DNA of 64,000 nt from Styela clava. Taxonomy: Eukaryota > Chordata > Ascidiacea > Stolidobranchia > Styelidae. Every line of letters starts with the position of its first letter. Position 1 is the stretch's first letter. The stretch spans positions 28,635,395-28,699,394 of the forward strand of contig NC_135250.1 of NCBI RefSeq assembly GCF_964204865.1. Reading direction: 5' to 3'. This document shows positions 25,101 through 36,315 of the stretch, in pieces. Both the position numbers and the translations under genes were made by a program. Under the pieces are notes generated by a model. That model searched no databases and had not been told where the DNA came from. It saw only the letters and a program-made list of their open reading frames with translations.

Positions 25101-28100
25101 CAGGAAAAAAATTCACAATTTTGAAAGATCATATTACGATAGGGTGGAAAAAGGTATAAACAATAAATTTACAGATAATATAATTAAATTCTTTTTTAAA
25201 TTTACTATTTTTTGGAAAAGTATTTTTTAGGACGATTATCCCCCCTATTTGCTCTGATTATAAGTTTACAGAAATGTTGAACTGGTAATTTAAAAATGAA
25301 AATAAATATTTCTTCAAAACAACCTTTTTTTTTTATTTCTCCTATTATAAGAGGTTTATTCATGTCCTTGGCTCCGAACAATGACCTGTAAAAGAACCAC
25401 TGATATCAAACGACATGTAATTTCTGAATCTCAATTTTACTCCAGAAAAATAGATACCACCAAGTATTTAAATTTCAATACTTTTAAGATGTAAAATCAA
25501 TATCTAGCAATTCTCCAACACAAAATGAATTAAAATGAATTAAAAATTTAATATAAAAAACCTTTAAGTTTTCTGCTGAAAAAACAATTGACCTAAGAGT
25601 AGTTTCAGTCCACCAATAGGTCGAGTAACAATGAAATGTTACGATACTATGTGATGATGGAAATATCTGAACCGAGATATGTGATCTGCAATAACAACAT
25701 ATAGTCAAATCTAACGCTTCAGCACTAGGCAATCTTATCAGTGCTCCCGAAGTATGTGAACCAAGATGGCGGACACCGGAACGTGGTATGTTCAGCAGGT
25801 TAGGGATAGTTCATAATTTTATTCCAATTTTTCTATTCATTTTTAATAAGAATTTGGGGAAAAGTGACTCCCGTAGTGTTTATACCTAAAATTATGGCCC
25901 AACTCTGACCTGATACACATACTGCGTTCCAATTTTCGCCATCTTATCACCTGAAATTATGGCCTACCTCTAACCTGGTACACACACTGCGTTTCAATTT
26001 CCGCCATCTTGGTTCACATAATTCGGGAGTACCCTCGTATCTATTATATATTTGATGATAATAATTTTTAAATTGACATGTATCTTGAATTGGTTTCTAG
26101 AATACATACGTGATACTATCAACGAACACGAAGCGAAACTTGACGAGCTGGACATCCGAGACTTCACTGATGCATTTCTCAGTGAGATTAGAAAAAGTCA
26201 TAAAGATGACAGTGCTTTTAATGTAAGTTCTTTGATATGTTGAGCAATATTAGTTTAAAATTGTACACAGAGTGACAATACAAATCTTGTTGTTTATACG
26301 TCTCTCTTACTGTTCTCTCCAAGAAAATAAAATTGTAATACAAGTGTCATTGCTATGATAAATAATGGTTTTCATATTTATCCCAGAGAGAAAAAAAAAC
26401 AAAAGAGCCAGCTTAATTTATATATTCATATGACGAATCACAATCCTCCAGAATGTTGAACGTCCAGGTCGCTTATGAGTTTAGAAAATTATTTATGTGT
26501 TTCATATTCAGGAACTTGTTACTTTTTTTCCCATAAAATTTTCAGAACCAAAATGAAAATAAAAATAAAACACTAACTGGTGATGCAATGTCGATGAAAT
26601 GGCTGAGCATACATGATAATATATTCGAGTACATTCCATTTAAATTATATTTTTTCTTCAAATTTATTTTCAGAAAGACCAACTCATCTATTTTGTTCGA
26701 GATCTGTTCAACGCCGGAACAACAACTACAAGCAGCACTTTGACATGGGCTTTCTTAGCTTTTGCGCATTATCCCAAGTATCAAGAGAAAATTGCGGAAG
26801 AAATTCAGGAAACTTTGGGTAAGAGTGTAAATTTTGATTTTTTTTTGAATACAGGCTTCTGCTTTTCTTGGATATAACTGTCAAAAGACTGAGTTTTTAG
26901 ACACATGTTAGAATAGATCACATTTTGATTTTGAGAAACGAAATTGAAAAAAAAAATCATACCTAATGTAAACTTAATCATATTTTTTTTGAAAGTGCAA
27001 AAAATTTGATTTAACCAATTTAGTAACAGTTTTAAGCTTATTGGACTAAACAGGAGATTATCGAAAAAAATGTACTTGAATATATGTTTTGATAACAATG
27101 TATTTGGCTCGAAACACAAAATTACGAATATGGAATTGGTGCAATTTAGCAAATTAATAGTTTGTAAAAAAAAATCGATAAATAGTTTCATGACTTATAC
27201 TCATTAAATAAAAAGTTTCATTTTTAAAACATATAGCACGATTATTTCGATGAATAACGTGATTTATATTGTATAAATTCGTATATACTATATTCATCTG
27301 CAAATTCCGAAGTAAAACGAAATTTTGAATTTCTTTCCCTTTTGCTGTTTACGTTCAGACTTTTGACATACTTTCAAAAACACAGCAATTTTACCTTTGT
27401 TTTCATTTTTTGTGATATCTTGCAGGCGAGGACGGAATTACGTCAATGAAACATCGAAATGAAATGCCATTTACTTGTGCTTTCATACAAGAACTAATGA
27501 GACATAGATTGTTGGCTCCAATGAGCGTGATTCACAAGACCACCGAAGAAGCGACTTTGAATGGATACACTATTCCGAAAGACACGAACGTAAGTTGGCT
27601 AATGAATAGATTTCGTTATTCCGGTATTTGGAATTGCATGATTTTCAGTTTAAACAAGACTTAAGACAGGCAGCTACTTTATAGTTAGTTGTACTACAAA
27701 AACGGCGATGCAGACTCCACAAAGGGGTCGTGTTGAAGTATTAGTTTTGTATTGACATAAAACATTTTTGACAGGATACATGTTCATGATTGAACGTGGT
27801 CATATACGATCGGCCGCATTCCATTACATGTAATATTTCAACTAACGTGCTTACTTAGGAATTTCAGTTTTTCCCGACGCGATGACATTGTGTTAAAGCG
27901 TTAAAATTTACGTTGTTGGCATAGCAGATTATTTATCACTGTTTAAAATTCTCTACACTCTTACTCCACCCAAGATGCATTAATCAATGAATCGTTAGAT
28001 ATCAATACTTTTGTACAATACCATCATTTTCCGTTCAAAAAAAAGTGATGGGTATTGAAAATTGTAATCACACGCGCTTATTTGTGCCAAACTTTATATT

Positions 28101-28918
28101 TACAGGGCAAGATTGTATTATAAAACCGTTTGTTTATTTAAAAACAATGTTCAGCTTTATAATGTAAACTTTCGCCAAATGCAACTTCAAATTCAACTTC
28201 AAAACCTATTTAGCCATTGACGTATTCGAAAGAAAGCCAAATAAACACTATATAGGCGTACAATAGATGTGCAGTGTGTAAAGTCTGTAAATAATATTGA
28301 AAGTTCAACAAACCGTAGGGAAATTTGTTTACAATAGTTTCGAATTCACGCACCGAATAATCAGTTTATCAATGTGCAAATAACTGATCACCTTATCGAA
28401 CGTGCACAAAATTAATTTCACAATATTTTAAAGAAAATCAGCCGTCTTACAATCGTTGTAGTTAAATAAATTTACGTTTGTGCTGGAGCAGGCATTTAAT
28501 CGCATCCAATGTGCGAAACATCTAATACCAAATAATTTTGGCGAGATTGAGCATAATATATATATATCAAAATTAATGCTTTATTCAAATATTTTTTCAG
28601 GTCGCTCCAAATCTCTGGGCGGTTCATTTTGACCCGGAACACTTCGAAAACCCGGAAGAATTTCAACCTGAGAGATTTCTCGACCGTGACGGTAAATTCA
28701 TCAAATCCAATCACGTGATCCCGTTTTCAATCGGTCCTCGACACTGCATTGGCGAACAACTTGCAAGGATGGAAATTTTCATTTTTCTGACCGGAATCGT
28801 ACAAAAGCTTAAAGTGGTGCCCGATCAAGAAAAACCATTACCATCTTTCTTTGGTGGGGGATACGGCATGATAACATACGAACCTCCACCCTTTGATGTT
28901 ATTTTTGAACGCCGCTAA
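22156..28918 (+). CDS. Cytochrome P450, CYP2-like, gene 3 (9 exons)
   Basis: Exons: 22156-22416, 22979-23124, 23457-23553, 24209-24318, 24838-24959, 26101-26222, 26674-26818, 27426-27589, 28601-28918. They join to 494 residues. The start MTAFEYIDYP is identical in genes 4 and 5. The anchor is at about 11-26 and PPGP at 33-36. The C-helix is W123-KAL-H127, with His for the usual Arg. The I-helix is AGTTTTSS (300-307), with Thr303 where CYP2 enzymes have Glu or Asp, next to the conserved Thr304. ExxR is E357-R360, PERF 412-415, and FSIGPRHCIG has thiolate Cys438. Expected to be an ER monooxygenase with unknown substrate. Intron 5 holds a MITE shared with genes 4 and 5. Splice phases match genes 1 and 2 exactly. 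AATAAA at about 29100 is a possible poly(A) signal. Confidence 0.93.
25740..26033 (+). mobile_element. MITE in gene 3 intron 5, right end doubled
   Basis: Starts AGTGCTCCCGAAGTATGTG and ends ATTCGGGAGTACC. The right-hand segment ('GGCCxAxCTCTxACCTG...CGCCATCTT') is present twice in a row. The flanks ATCTTATC (25732-25739) and CTCGTATC look like a decayed form of the perfect ATCGTATC duplication flanking the orthologous element in gene 5. The insertion is therefore older than the gene 3/4/5 split. Confidence 0.85.
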
Positions 28919-31360
28919 ATGTTTTCGTTAATGTCTTTAATACAGGTCAAGTTTACGTCGTTACTTTATGATGGGAAATAGTAATTTCTTATTCTCCTAA
29001 AACAAAAAGCTGAAATCATCACGATGAAATTTGATAGTTAAATTTTTTGATATCATATTTTCAAAGAAAATAACTCTTGAATAATTATAGTTTGCCAAAA
29101 ATAAACCACCGCGTATTTATTATAAATTAATACACGATATGATAGAGATTTTTGACTGATGTCTGATATTCTTACTTTATTACCTACTTCACGAAATTGT
29201 AAAGTTTCACTCCTCTTTAAATCAGGCAAATTGGGAAAAGTGAGACAGGCTTTTCCTCGATTACAAGCAAAAACCTGCACCTATTCTTCGCTTCCCAATA
29301 TATATGTATGAAATTATTAAAAAGATAATTATATTATTGTTCATCAATCAGATGCATATTATAGAGTAAAATGATGTGTACTTGACCTTGTAATTTCAAT
29401 AATTTGAACGCATTTGGTGTAAAAAATTAAAAAAGTTCGATATATTGGTGATATCTTTTGCCATTAAGTTTGAATTGTACATATTAAGTGTTTGTCCAAT
29501 TTTTTTTTTCTTCACAGTTTCTTTGCATGTCAGTATTTTAGGGTTTTTAAATATGTTTTTATATATGATTCATGAAGATACCCTACCCCGAACAATGTGG
29601 CTAACAATTTAGGACAATAACAACTTTTTTGTAAGGCTGTATCAAATTTTGACGGCCACCACTCCATGTGAACTGTTTAACTAATTTTGATTCAAAATAG
29701 AATTTAAAACAAATAGAGATCAATGTAAAATATTTTGTTGTAAATATTCAAATGTTCATTTTGAACTTCATTCATTGCTATAAATTTCTCTGTTATACAT
29801 TTTGATGCAAACTGGTTCAAAATCTCGTAAGAAAATTTTTCAAAAAATCACGATTCATTAAATCACGATGTTATGTTGCTATCACGAAGCCACAGTTAAA
29901 CAAAATTTAAAAAAAATTTAATCATTTTTTCTGATTAGTGGCATTGGGCTTCTTATTGCTTGGTTTTAGTTTAACAGCCTTGAAGCCCTTGATCATACAT
30001 AAATTTTTTGGTGCTCCCGAAGTATGCGAACCAAGATGGCGGACATCGGAACGAAACATGGGTAAAAGGTTAGGGTTAGGCCATAATTTTTTTTCCAATT
30101 TTCCTTATTTTAGTCCTATTATCAGTTCGAAGACTAGCCAACAGCCTCCCGTAGTATTTATACCTAAAATTATGGCCTAACCCTAACCTAGTACTTAGTA
30201 GTACACATATTACATTCCGATGTCCGCCATCTTGGTTCGCATACTTCGGGAGCCCCAATTTTTTATGACGACTTTAAGTTTGTATATATATATATGATTT
30301 TATAATAATTGTATTCGTTGTTTGCTCAATATATTTGATTAATTATATAAAAATATGATTGTTCATCAAATTAGAGGTAGCTGTAGTACGCGACTTTGTT
30401 TTAAATTGGCACTAAACGAGCACTTGCGGAAGGTATGTAGGCGAGAAATTCAGATTTCGCTATACTAAACTTGAAAGGAAAATGGCAGAGAGCAGTGTAA
30501 GTTACCCCCAGAATAAACCGAACTAAAGTATAGTTTCCCAACTTATTATAAAAGAATTCGCATACTAATTATGAAACCTGCCGCTATTGTTTGTTATGGT
30601 CTTACATGAAATGCAGTTCATCAGAGGCTTGATAAGGATTGTGATTAGTTAGATGACAACAAATTTCGAACTACCACAGGTGGCGTTGTCAAAGACTATT
30701 ATTAACAGTGGTAATCATATCTAGAAATTCTCATCAACCAAAGTTTTCCATGTGGTCCAATTTTTACGTTCTTACTAACATTCCTAAACGCTGCTCTATA
30801 CGGAGTTCAGCAAAATTTGGAATAGAAGGGCACACCATAATAAGAACAGATAAAACTAATAAAACTTGTTATCTAAGCTAAGGGATCTTTTCCCCTATTA
30901 TTATTTTACGGCTTACGCATTTTTCTGGCACGGTGGGTCGTCATTATATGAACATTTATTTTTGTTTTTTGAATATTTGAATTTTTCAATAAAAAGGTAA
31001 TATAATTTCAAATATTTAAAATGTTGTAATTGATTTGAAAACTTTTGCGTAGATGAATCGGCTTTACAAATTTATTGCTTTTAATAAAAAGGCGTGGTCA
31101 GTCGTGATGAAAATATTTAGTTATCTCCAGCATCAAGTTAAATACGTTTTTTTAAAGATGTGTATGAGGTAGTCCAGCAAAAGTAAAACCACGGAAACAG
31201 CCACCTTACCCATCTCCATTACGAGAAGAAACTTTTTTTATCAAATTTAAAAATACACAAATTGATTTAACACGGTATGAACGATATGAATTTATAGATC
31301 ATTCGTCGTTTTACATGATAGGTGGGCGATCAGCGTATTTTAGATATGTGTCTTTAGCAA
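28919..31360. other. 3' flank of gene 3 and spacer
   Basis: No gene recognised. Homologous to 48527-50280 after gene 4 and 62065-64000 after gene 5, apart from a MITE at 30010-30256 that only this copy has. The ends of the homologous stretches share 'TTTCTGGCACGGTGG'-type sequence. The frame at 29938-30180 runs into the MITE and is not a gene. Confidence 0.7.
30010..30256 (+). mobile_element. Young intact MITE with 8-bp TSD
   Basis: Long terminal inverted repeats of roughly 40 bp (start GGTGCTCCCGAAGTATGCG, end CGCATACTTCGGGAGCCCC), with 'CCAAGATGGCGGACATCGGAA' split across the arms. A perfect 8-bp target duplication AATTTTTT flanks it at 30002-30009 and 30257-30264. The matching places after genes 4 and 5 are empty, so this copy inserted after the block duplications. 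No transposase. Confidence 0.9.
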
Positions 31361-31803
31361 GCCCAGGACAGTCAGTACCTTATGGAAAACGAAAATGTTA
31401 GTTTAAGATGAGTTGTACTAGTCACTACATGCAAAACCAATTGAGAGCAAAGTGGAGCTAGTGTGCTAATATTCGAATACATATGTCTGTAATTTTGCTC
31501 ACTATTTTTATTTGCCATAGTTCAATTCAGTAATCATATTGTACCAAGGACAAATAATTGTAGTACATAATCATAATCGTAACTTTATACCGAGGTTAGC
31601 ATATTATTCCCCCTACTCCCTACCGCTTCATCCTACCTAGACAAGTTATTGTTATTTCATTACTGACCGTGTATTAGGCATTTACCAAAATAATTATGCA
31701 ATCTTCCTCCGCACCCCTCCTGTCAAACTGAAATCTTTCTCGCGAAGATCAATAATAAAAAGTATCAGTATTATTTGGGGTTTCAAAATTTCCTTACCTT
31801 ACG

Positions 31804-32112
31804 TTAATCATGATAACTGGCGCTTGCTTTATTTTCTTTTTGTAAGATTAGCACCGATGCGGATGCCATGAACAAGAATACCGCTCCAGACGTAGCGATA
31901 ATAATGATCGCCGCTGTTTTAACCGAGATCATTTCATCATCAGCTGCGTCATCAGTGTCGTCGCTATGGTGATGATGGCTATGAGTGGACTGGGACTCGC
32001 CCATTTCGTACTCCATGTGATATTGCAGTGAATTTAGGAGATTCTTTAGATTTCTCACTACTGGATTTGCCAGTTGAGCTGATGTTTCATCACTGGTTTC
32101 AAAAAGACGCAT
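31804..32112 (-). CDS. Small His/Asp-rich single-pass membrane protein, copy 1
   Basis: Family not recognised. The frame encodes 102 residues. Residues 1-45 are polar. A metal-binding-looking stretch HSHHHHSDDTDDAADDE follows at about 44-60. One strongly hydrophobic segment lies at about 63-90 and contains a run of four Ile (69-72). The tail is short and basic/polar (QKENKASASYHD). There is no signal peptide, and the Lys residues after the hydrophobic segment suggest a cytoplasmic C-terminus. It could be a complete small gene or one exon of a larger one: a strong donor-like AAG/GTAAGG lies just after the stop, on the minus strand. The frame recurs in three other copies, identical in copy 2, which reflects recent duplication and not proven selection. 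Confidence 0.35.
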   Translation of the reverse strand: MRLFETSDETSAQLANPVVRNLKNLLNSLQYHMEYEMGESQSTHSHHHHSDDTDDAADDEMISVKTAAIIIIATSGAVFLFMASASVLILQKENKASASYHD

Positions 32113-32789
32113 ATTTAGATGATAAAATTATGGACTTTCATGACCGAGACTCGTGTTCCTATCTGCTACGTTTTATTGAGTTATGTGTTTATGGCTAGTA
32201 TGTACAGAAACGTTAGAAAATACAATTCGTAATGAAGGCGTGACACAACCTATTTGGACAACTTCAATCTAGTAAAAAATGTCAGCAAAAAAAATAGTTA
32301 GTTACAAGATTAGAATTTGTTCATATTTAAAGTAAAAGCTTCCAATGATTACTTGTTACTTGTACTGAGGAATATGCCACATCATGCTTCAGATATCTTC
32401 TATTGTGGACACTCCTTGCTCATGAAGTATCGGTTACCGATAGCATAATTGAAAGTCTAAAAATAACAACAGAGCAAAACTTAATTGTATGAACTCGAAA
32501 ATCGCACAACGGTACAGGTACAGAAAAACCTTAAATTATCAAATTTCATGAAAAGATCGGAAGAAAGGCGTGACGAAGCGTTTGATTGCGACAGAGTAAA
32601 AAAGAAACAAATGAAAATTTTAAGTCGATTGAACATTCGATTAAAACAAAAGCGATTTTCTAAACAACCATGTTGCATTACGCATACCATTCTCTCCTTT
32701 AGCCCTGTTGGACAGGAAGTGTATATATGAATAATTTGTAATTTTTTTGCTGTTATTGTTTTCCTTATACAAAAAGTACAATAGAAGAA

Positions 32790-33321
32790 CTAAGAGTTAA
32801 CTCGATGAACTTAACACTGTTGGCATTTCAGTTTGAAATTAATTTTTAAATTGAAGGTGCGTGTAGTTTACCCGGGGTGTTTTGAAAATGCTTTGAAAGT
32901 CACGAACGATAAATTATTTCTTGACTTATCGATCGACACTTTCCCGGAGTTTTGTTTTGAAAAACGCCTCATAAAAAACTTAAGTTTTTATTTTTGAGAG
33001 GATGAAAGGTTTATAATATATAAGTGTGAATTTTTATGAATTTTTTGACCCCTCTTTTCTACCAAAGAAGTCCTACTTGCAATGTCAACATCTAATGTTT
33101 AAACCAATCTGCTGTCGTTTCCGAATACTTTCGATGGTTATGTGCAAGAAGATTGCTGACTGCTCAACGTCGTAATGCAGTTCTATGGGTTGCAATTTAG
33201 AAATACTTCTAAAAGCTATTTCCATAAATCGTCATAACTTATCTTTTGTTAAAGACCTCTGGAATATAAACCACAAAATAGTAACCAATGGATATTTTAT
33301 TCATTCAGTGTCGCATTTTCG
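32790..33321 (-). repeat. Inverted 532-bp gene-2-like exon 8/intron 8 segment, copy 1
   Basis: This segment is the reverse complement of 51685-52216 in the fourth unit copy, where it sits in the ancestral order exon 8 - intron 8 - exon 9. It also matches intron 8 of gene 2 (roughly 18230-18730). Here it is flipped relative to the exon 9 fragment that follows. The sequence before it that would hold the rest of exon 8 is missing. Confidence 0.88.
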
Positions 33322-33417
33322 ATATTTCATTCTTCATTCTATCATGCGCACAAGTAGGAAATAAATTATTGAAAACTAATATTCATTTAACAATAATATT
33401 ATATTTCTGTATTTCAA

Positions 33418-33650
33418 GTCGTTCAGAACATTTGGGCAGTTCATTATAACCCAAAATATTGCGAAAACCCGAGAGAATTTCGACCAGAGAGACATTGTCT
33501 AGGAGAATAACTTGCATAAATGGATCTTTATATATTTTTAACGGGGTTAATACAAAAGTTAAAAGTGTTTCGCACCCTGGCAAGTCCCTTCCTTCATTCA
33601 ATGACGGCGTGTTCTGCATGGTTATATACGAGCCACCCAGTTTGATGTTG
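33418..33650 (+). pseudogene. P450 exon 9 fragment (gene-2-like), copy 1
   Basis: Reads NIWAVHYNPKYCENPREFRPER, then HCLGE, two in-frame stops, and a recognisable FLTGLIQKLKV. The acceptor is damaged (CAAG before TCGTTC). About 63 bp that encode the stretch from the PERF motif to the heme loop are deleted, so the FSIGPR half of the heme signature is gone. A later frameshift disrupts the C-terminus. It cannot code for a P450. The nearest relative in the window is exon 9 of gene 2 (18813-19130). Confidence 0.9.
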
Positions 33651-33699
33651 TTTTATTTTGTGATTGCGAAAAATCACCTATATATAATTGTAAGCAATA

Positions 33700-33974
33700 A
33701 CAGACAAACAGACAAACAGACAAACAGACAAACAGACAAACAGACAAACAGACAAACAGACAAACGGACGAACGGACGAACGGACGAACGGACGAACGGA
33801 CGAACGGACGAACGGACGAACGGACGAACGGACGAACGGACGAACGGACGAACGGACGAACGGACGAACGGACGAACGGACGAACGGACGAACGGACGAA
33901 CGGACGAACGGACGAACGGACGAACGGACGAACGGACGAATCGGACGAATCGGACGAACGGACGAACGGACGAA
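33700..33974 (+). repeat. Minisatellite AACAGACA/AACGGACG, copy 1
   Basis: An 8-bp unit array: AACAGACA first, then AACGGACG, with two AATCGGACG variants near the right end. It interrupts the 3' flank just after 'AGCAATAA'. The right end joins directly to the next tandem unit and lacks the palindromic end seen at 39340-39363, so the unit breakpoint lies inside the array. Confidence 0.92.
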
Positions 33975-34419
33975 AAGCCCAGGACAGTCAGTACCTTATG
34001 GAAAACGAAAATGTTAGTTTAAGATGAGTTGTACTAGTCACTACATGCAAAACCAATTGAGAGCAAAGTGGAGCTAGTGTGCTAATATTCGAATACATAT
34101 GTCTGTAATTTTGCTCACTATTTTTATTTGCCATAGTTCAATTCAGTAATCATATTGTACCAAGGACAAATAATTGTAGTACATAATCATAATCGTAACT
34201 TTATACCGAGGTTAGCATATTATTCCCCCTACTCCCTACCGCTTCATCCTACCTAGACAAGTTATTGTTATTTCATTACTGACCGTGTATTAGGCATTTA
34301 CCAAAATTATTATGCAATCTTCCTCCGCACCCCTCCTGTCAAACTGAAATCTTTCTCGCGAAGATCAATAATAAAAAGTATCAGTATTATTTGGGGTTTC
34401 AAAATTTCCTTACCTTACG

Positions 34420-34728
34420 TTAATCATGATAACTGGCGCTTGCTTTATTTTCTTTTTGTAAGATTAGCACCGATGCGGATGCCATGAACAAGAATACCGC
34501 TCCAGACGTAGCGATAATAATGATCGCCGCTGTTTTAACCGAGATCATTTCATCATCAGCTGCGTCATCAGTGTCGTCGCTATGGTGATGATGGCTATGT
34601 GTGGACTGGGACTCGCCCATTTCGTACTCCATGTGATATTGCAGTGAATTTAGGAGATTCTTTAGATTTCTCACTACTGGATTTGCCAGTTGAGCTGATG
34701 TTTCATCACTGGTTTCAAAAAGACGCAT
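34420..34728 (-). CDS. Small His/Asp-rich single-pass membrane protein, copy 2
   Basis: Encodes the same 102 residues as the copy at 31804-32112. The few base changes in this stretch are silent (for example GAG to CAC context at the His-rich part leaves the protein unchanged). Function unknown. The same cautions about single-exon status apply. Confidence 0.35.
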   Translation of the reverse strand: MRLFETSDETSAQLANPVVRNLKNLLNSLQYHMEYEMGESQSTHSHHHHSDDTDDAADDEMISVKTAAIIIIATSGAVFLFMASASVLILQKENKASASYHD

Positions 34729-35405
34729 ATTTAGATGATAAAATTATGGACTTTCATGACTGAGACTCGTGTTCCTATCTGCTACGTTTTATTGAGTTAT
34801 GTGTTTATGGCTAGTATGTACAGAAACGTTAGAAAATACAATTCGTAATGAAGGCGTGACACAACCTATTTGGACAACTTCAATCTAGTAAAAAATGTCA
34901 GCAAAAAAAATAGTTAGTTACAAGATTAGGATTTGTTCATATTTAAAGTAAAAGCTTCCAATGATTACTTGTTACTTGTACTGAGGAATATGCCACATCA
35001 TGCTTCAGATATCTGCTATTGTGGACACTCCTTGCTCATGAAGTATCGGTTACCGATAGCATAATTGAAAGTCTAAAAATAACAACAGAGCAAAACTTAA
35101 TTGTATGAACTCGAAAATCGCACAACGGTACAGGTACAGAAAAACCTTAAATTATCAAATTTCATGAAAAGATCGGAAGAAAGGCGTGACGAAGCGTTTG
35201 ATTGCGACAGAGTAAAAAAGAAAAAAATGAAAATTTTAAGTCGATTGAACATTCGATTAAAACAAAAGCGATTTTCTAAACAACCATGTTGCATTACGCA
35301 TACCATTCTCTCCTTTAGCCCTGTTGGACAGGAAGTGTATATATGAATAATTTGTGATTTTTTTGCTGTTATTGTTTTCCTTATACAAAAAGTACAATAG
35401 AAGAA

Positions 35406-35937
35406 CTAAGAGTTAACTCGATGAACTTAACACTGTTGGCATTTCAGTTTGAAATTAATTTTTAAATTGAAGGTGCGTGTAGTTTACCCGGGGTGTTTTG
35501 AAAATGCTTTGAAAGTCACGAACGATAAATTATTTCTTGACTTATCGATCGACACTTTCCCGGAGTTTTGTTTTGAAAAACGCCTCATAAAAAACTTAAG
35601 TTTTTATTTTTGAGAGGATGAAAGGTTTATAATATATAAGTGTGAATTTTTATGAATTTTTTGACCCCTCTTTTCTACCAAAGAAGTCCTACTTGCAATG
35701 TCAACATCTAATGTTTAAACCAATCTGCTGTCGTTTCCGAATACTTTCGATGGTTATGTGCAAGAAGATTGCTGACTGCTCAACGTCGTAATGCAGTTCT
35801 ATGGGTTGCAATTTAGAAATACTTCTAAAAGCTATTTCCATAAATCGTCATAACTTATCTTTTGTTAAAGACCTCTGGAATATAAACCACAAAATAGTAA
35901 CCAATGGATATTTTATTCATTCAGTGTCGCATTTTCG
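35406..35937 (-). repeat. Inverted gene-2-like intron 8 segment, copy 2
   Basis: Same 532-bp inverted segment as in copy 1, with the same two junctions. Confidence 0.87.
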
Positions 35938-36033
35938 ATATTTCATTCTTCATTCTATCATGCGCACAAGTAGGAAATAAATTATTGAAAACTAATATTC
36001 ATTTAACAATAATATTATATTTCTGTATTTCAA

Positions 36034-36267
36034 GTCGTTCAGAACATTTGGGCAGTTCATTATAACCCAAAATATTGCGAAAACCCGAGAGAATTTCGAC
36101 CAGAGAGACATTGTCTAGGAGAATAACTTGCATAAATGGATCTTTATATATTTTTAACGGGGATAATACAAAAGTTAAAAGTGTTTCGCACCCTGGCAAG
36201 TCCCTTCCTTCATTCAATGACGGCGTGTTCTGCATGGTTATATACGAGCCACCCAGTTTGATGTCGT
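36034..36267 (+). pseudogene. P450 exon 9 fragment, copy 2
   Basis: Same damaged acceptor, same heme-loop deletion and same two stops as copy 1. All three copies descend from one already broken pseudogene. Confidence 0.9.
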
Positions 36268-36315
36268 TTTATTTTGTGATTGAGAAAAATCACCTATATA
36301 TAATTGTAAGCAATA

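Larger units (their letters stand above)
31361..33976. repeat. ~2.6 kb tandem unit, copy 1 of 3
   Basis: Runs from 'GCCCAGGACAGTCAGTACC' at 31361 to the same words at 33977 (period 2,616). In order it contains a minus-strand membrane-protein ORF, a spacer, an inverted gene-2-like intron 8 segment, an exon 9 pseudogene fragment and a minisatellite. Differences from copies 2 and 3 are scattered single bases, so the duplication is recent. Copies 2 and 3 share variants that copy 1 lacks (for example GGGGATAATA against GGGGTTAATA). Confidence 0.92.

Noticed and set aside
26805..27191. 128-codon minus-strand frame in gene 3 intron 7
   Set aside because: Low-complexity Phe/Leu/Asn/Lys composition typical of AT-rich DNA. 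The homologous introns of genes 4 and 5 do not keep it open.
32485..32730. 81-codon plus-strand frame (MYELENRTT...), repeated at 35101 and 37763
   Set aside because: It looks protein-like in composition and is nearly identical in the triplicate, but that reflects recent duplication. The older copy near 51127 has a stop after the equivalent of 42 codons. A decayed exon cannot be excluded.
33459..34022. Plus-strand frame running from the exon 9 relic through the minisatellite (also at 36075-36584)
   Set aside because: It joins an out-of-frame piece of dead P450 exon 9 to repeat translation. It is broken in copy 3 and absent in the fourth unit.
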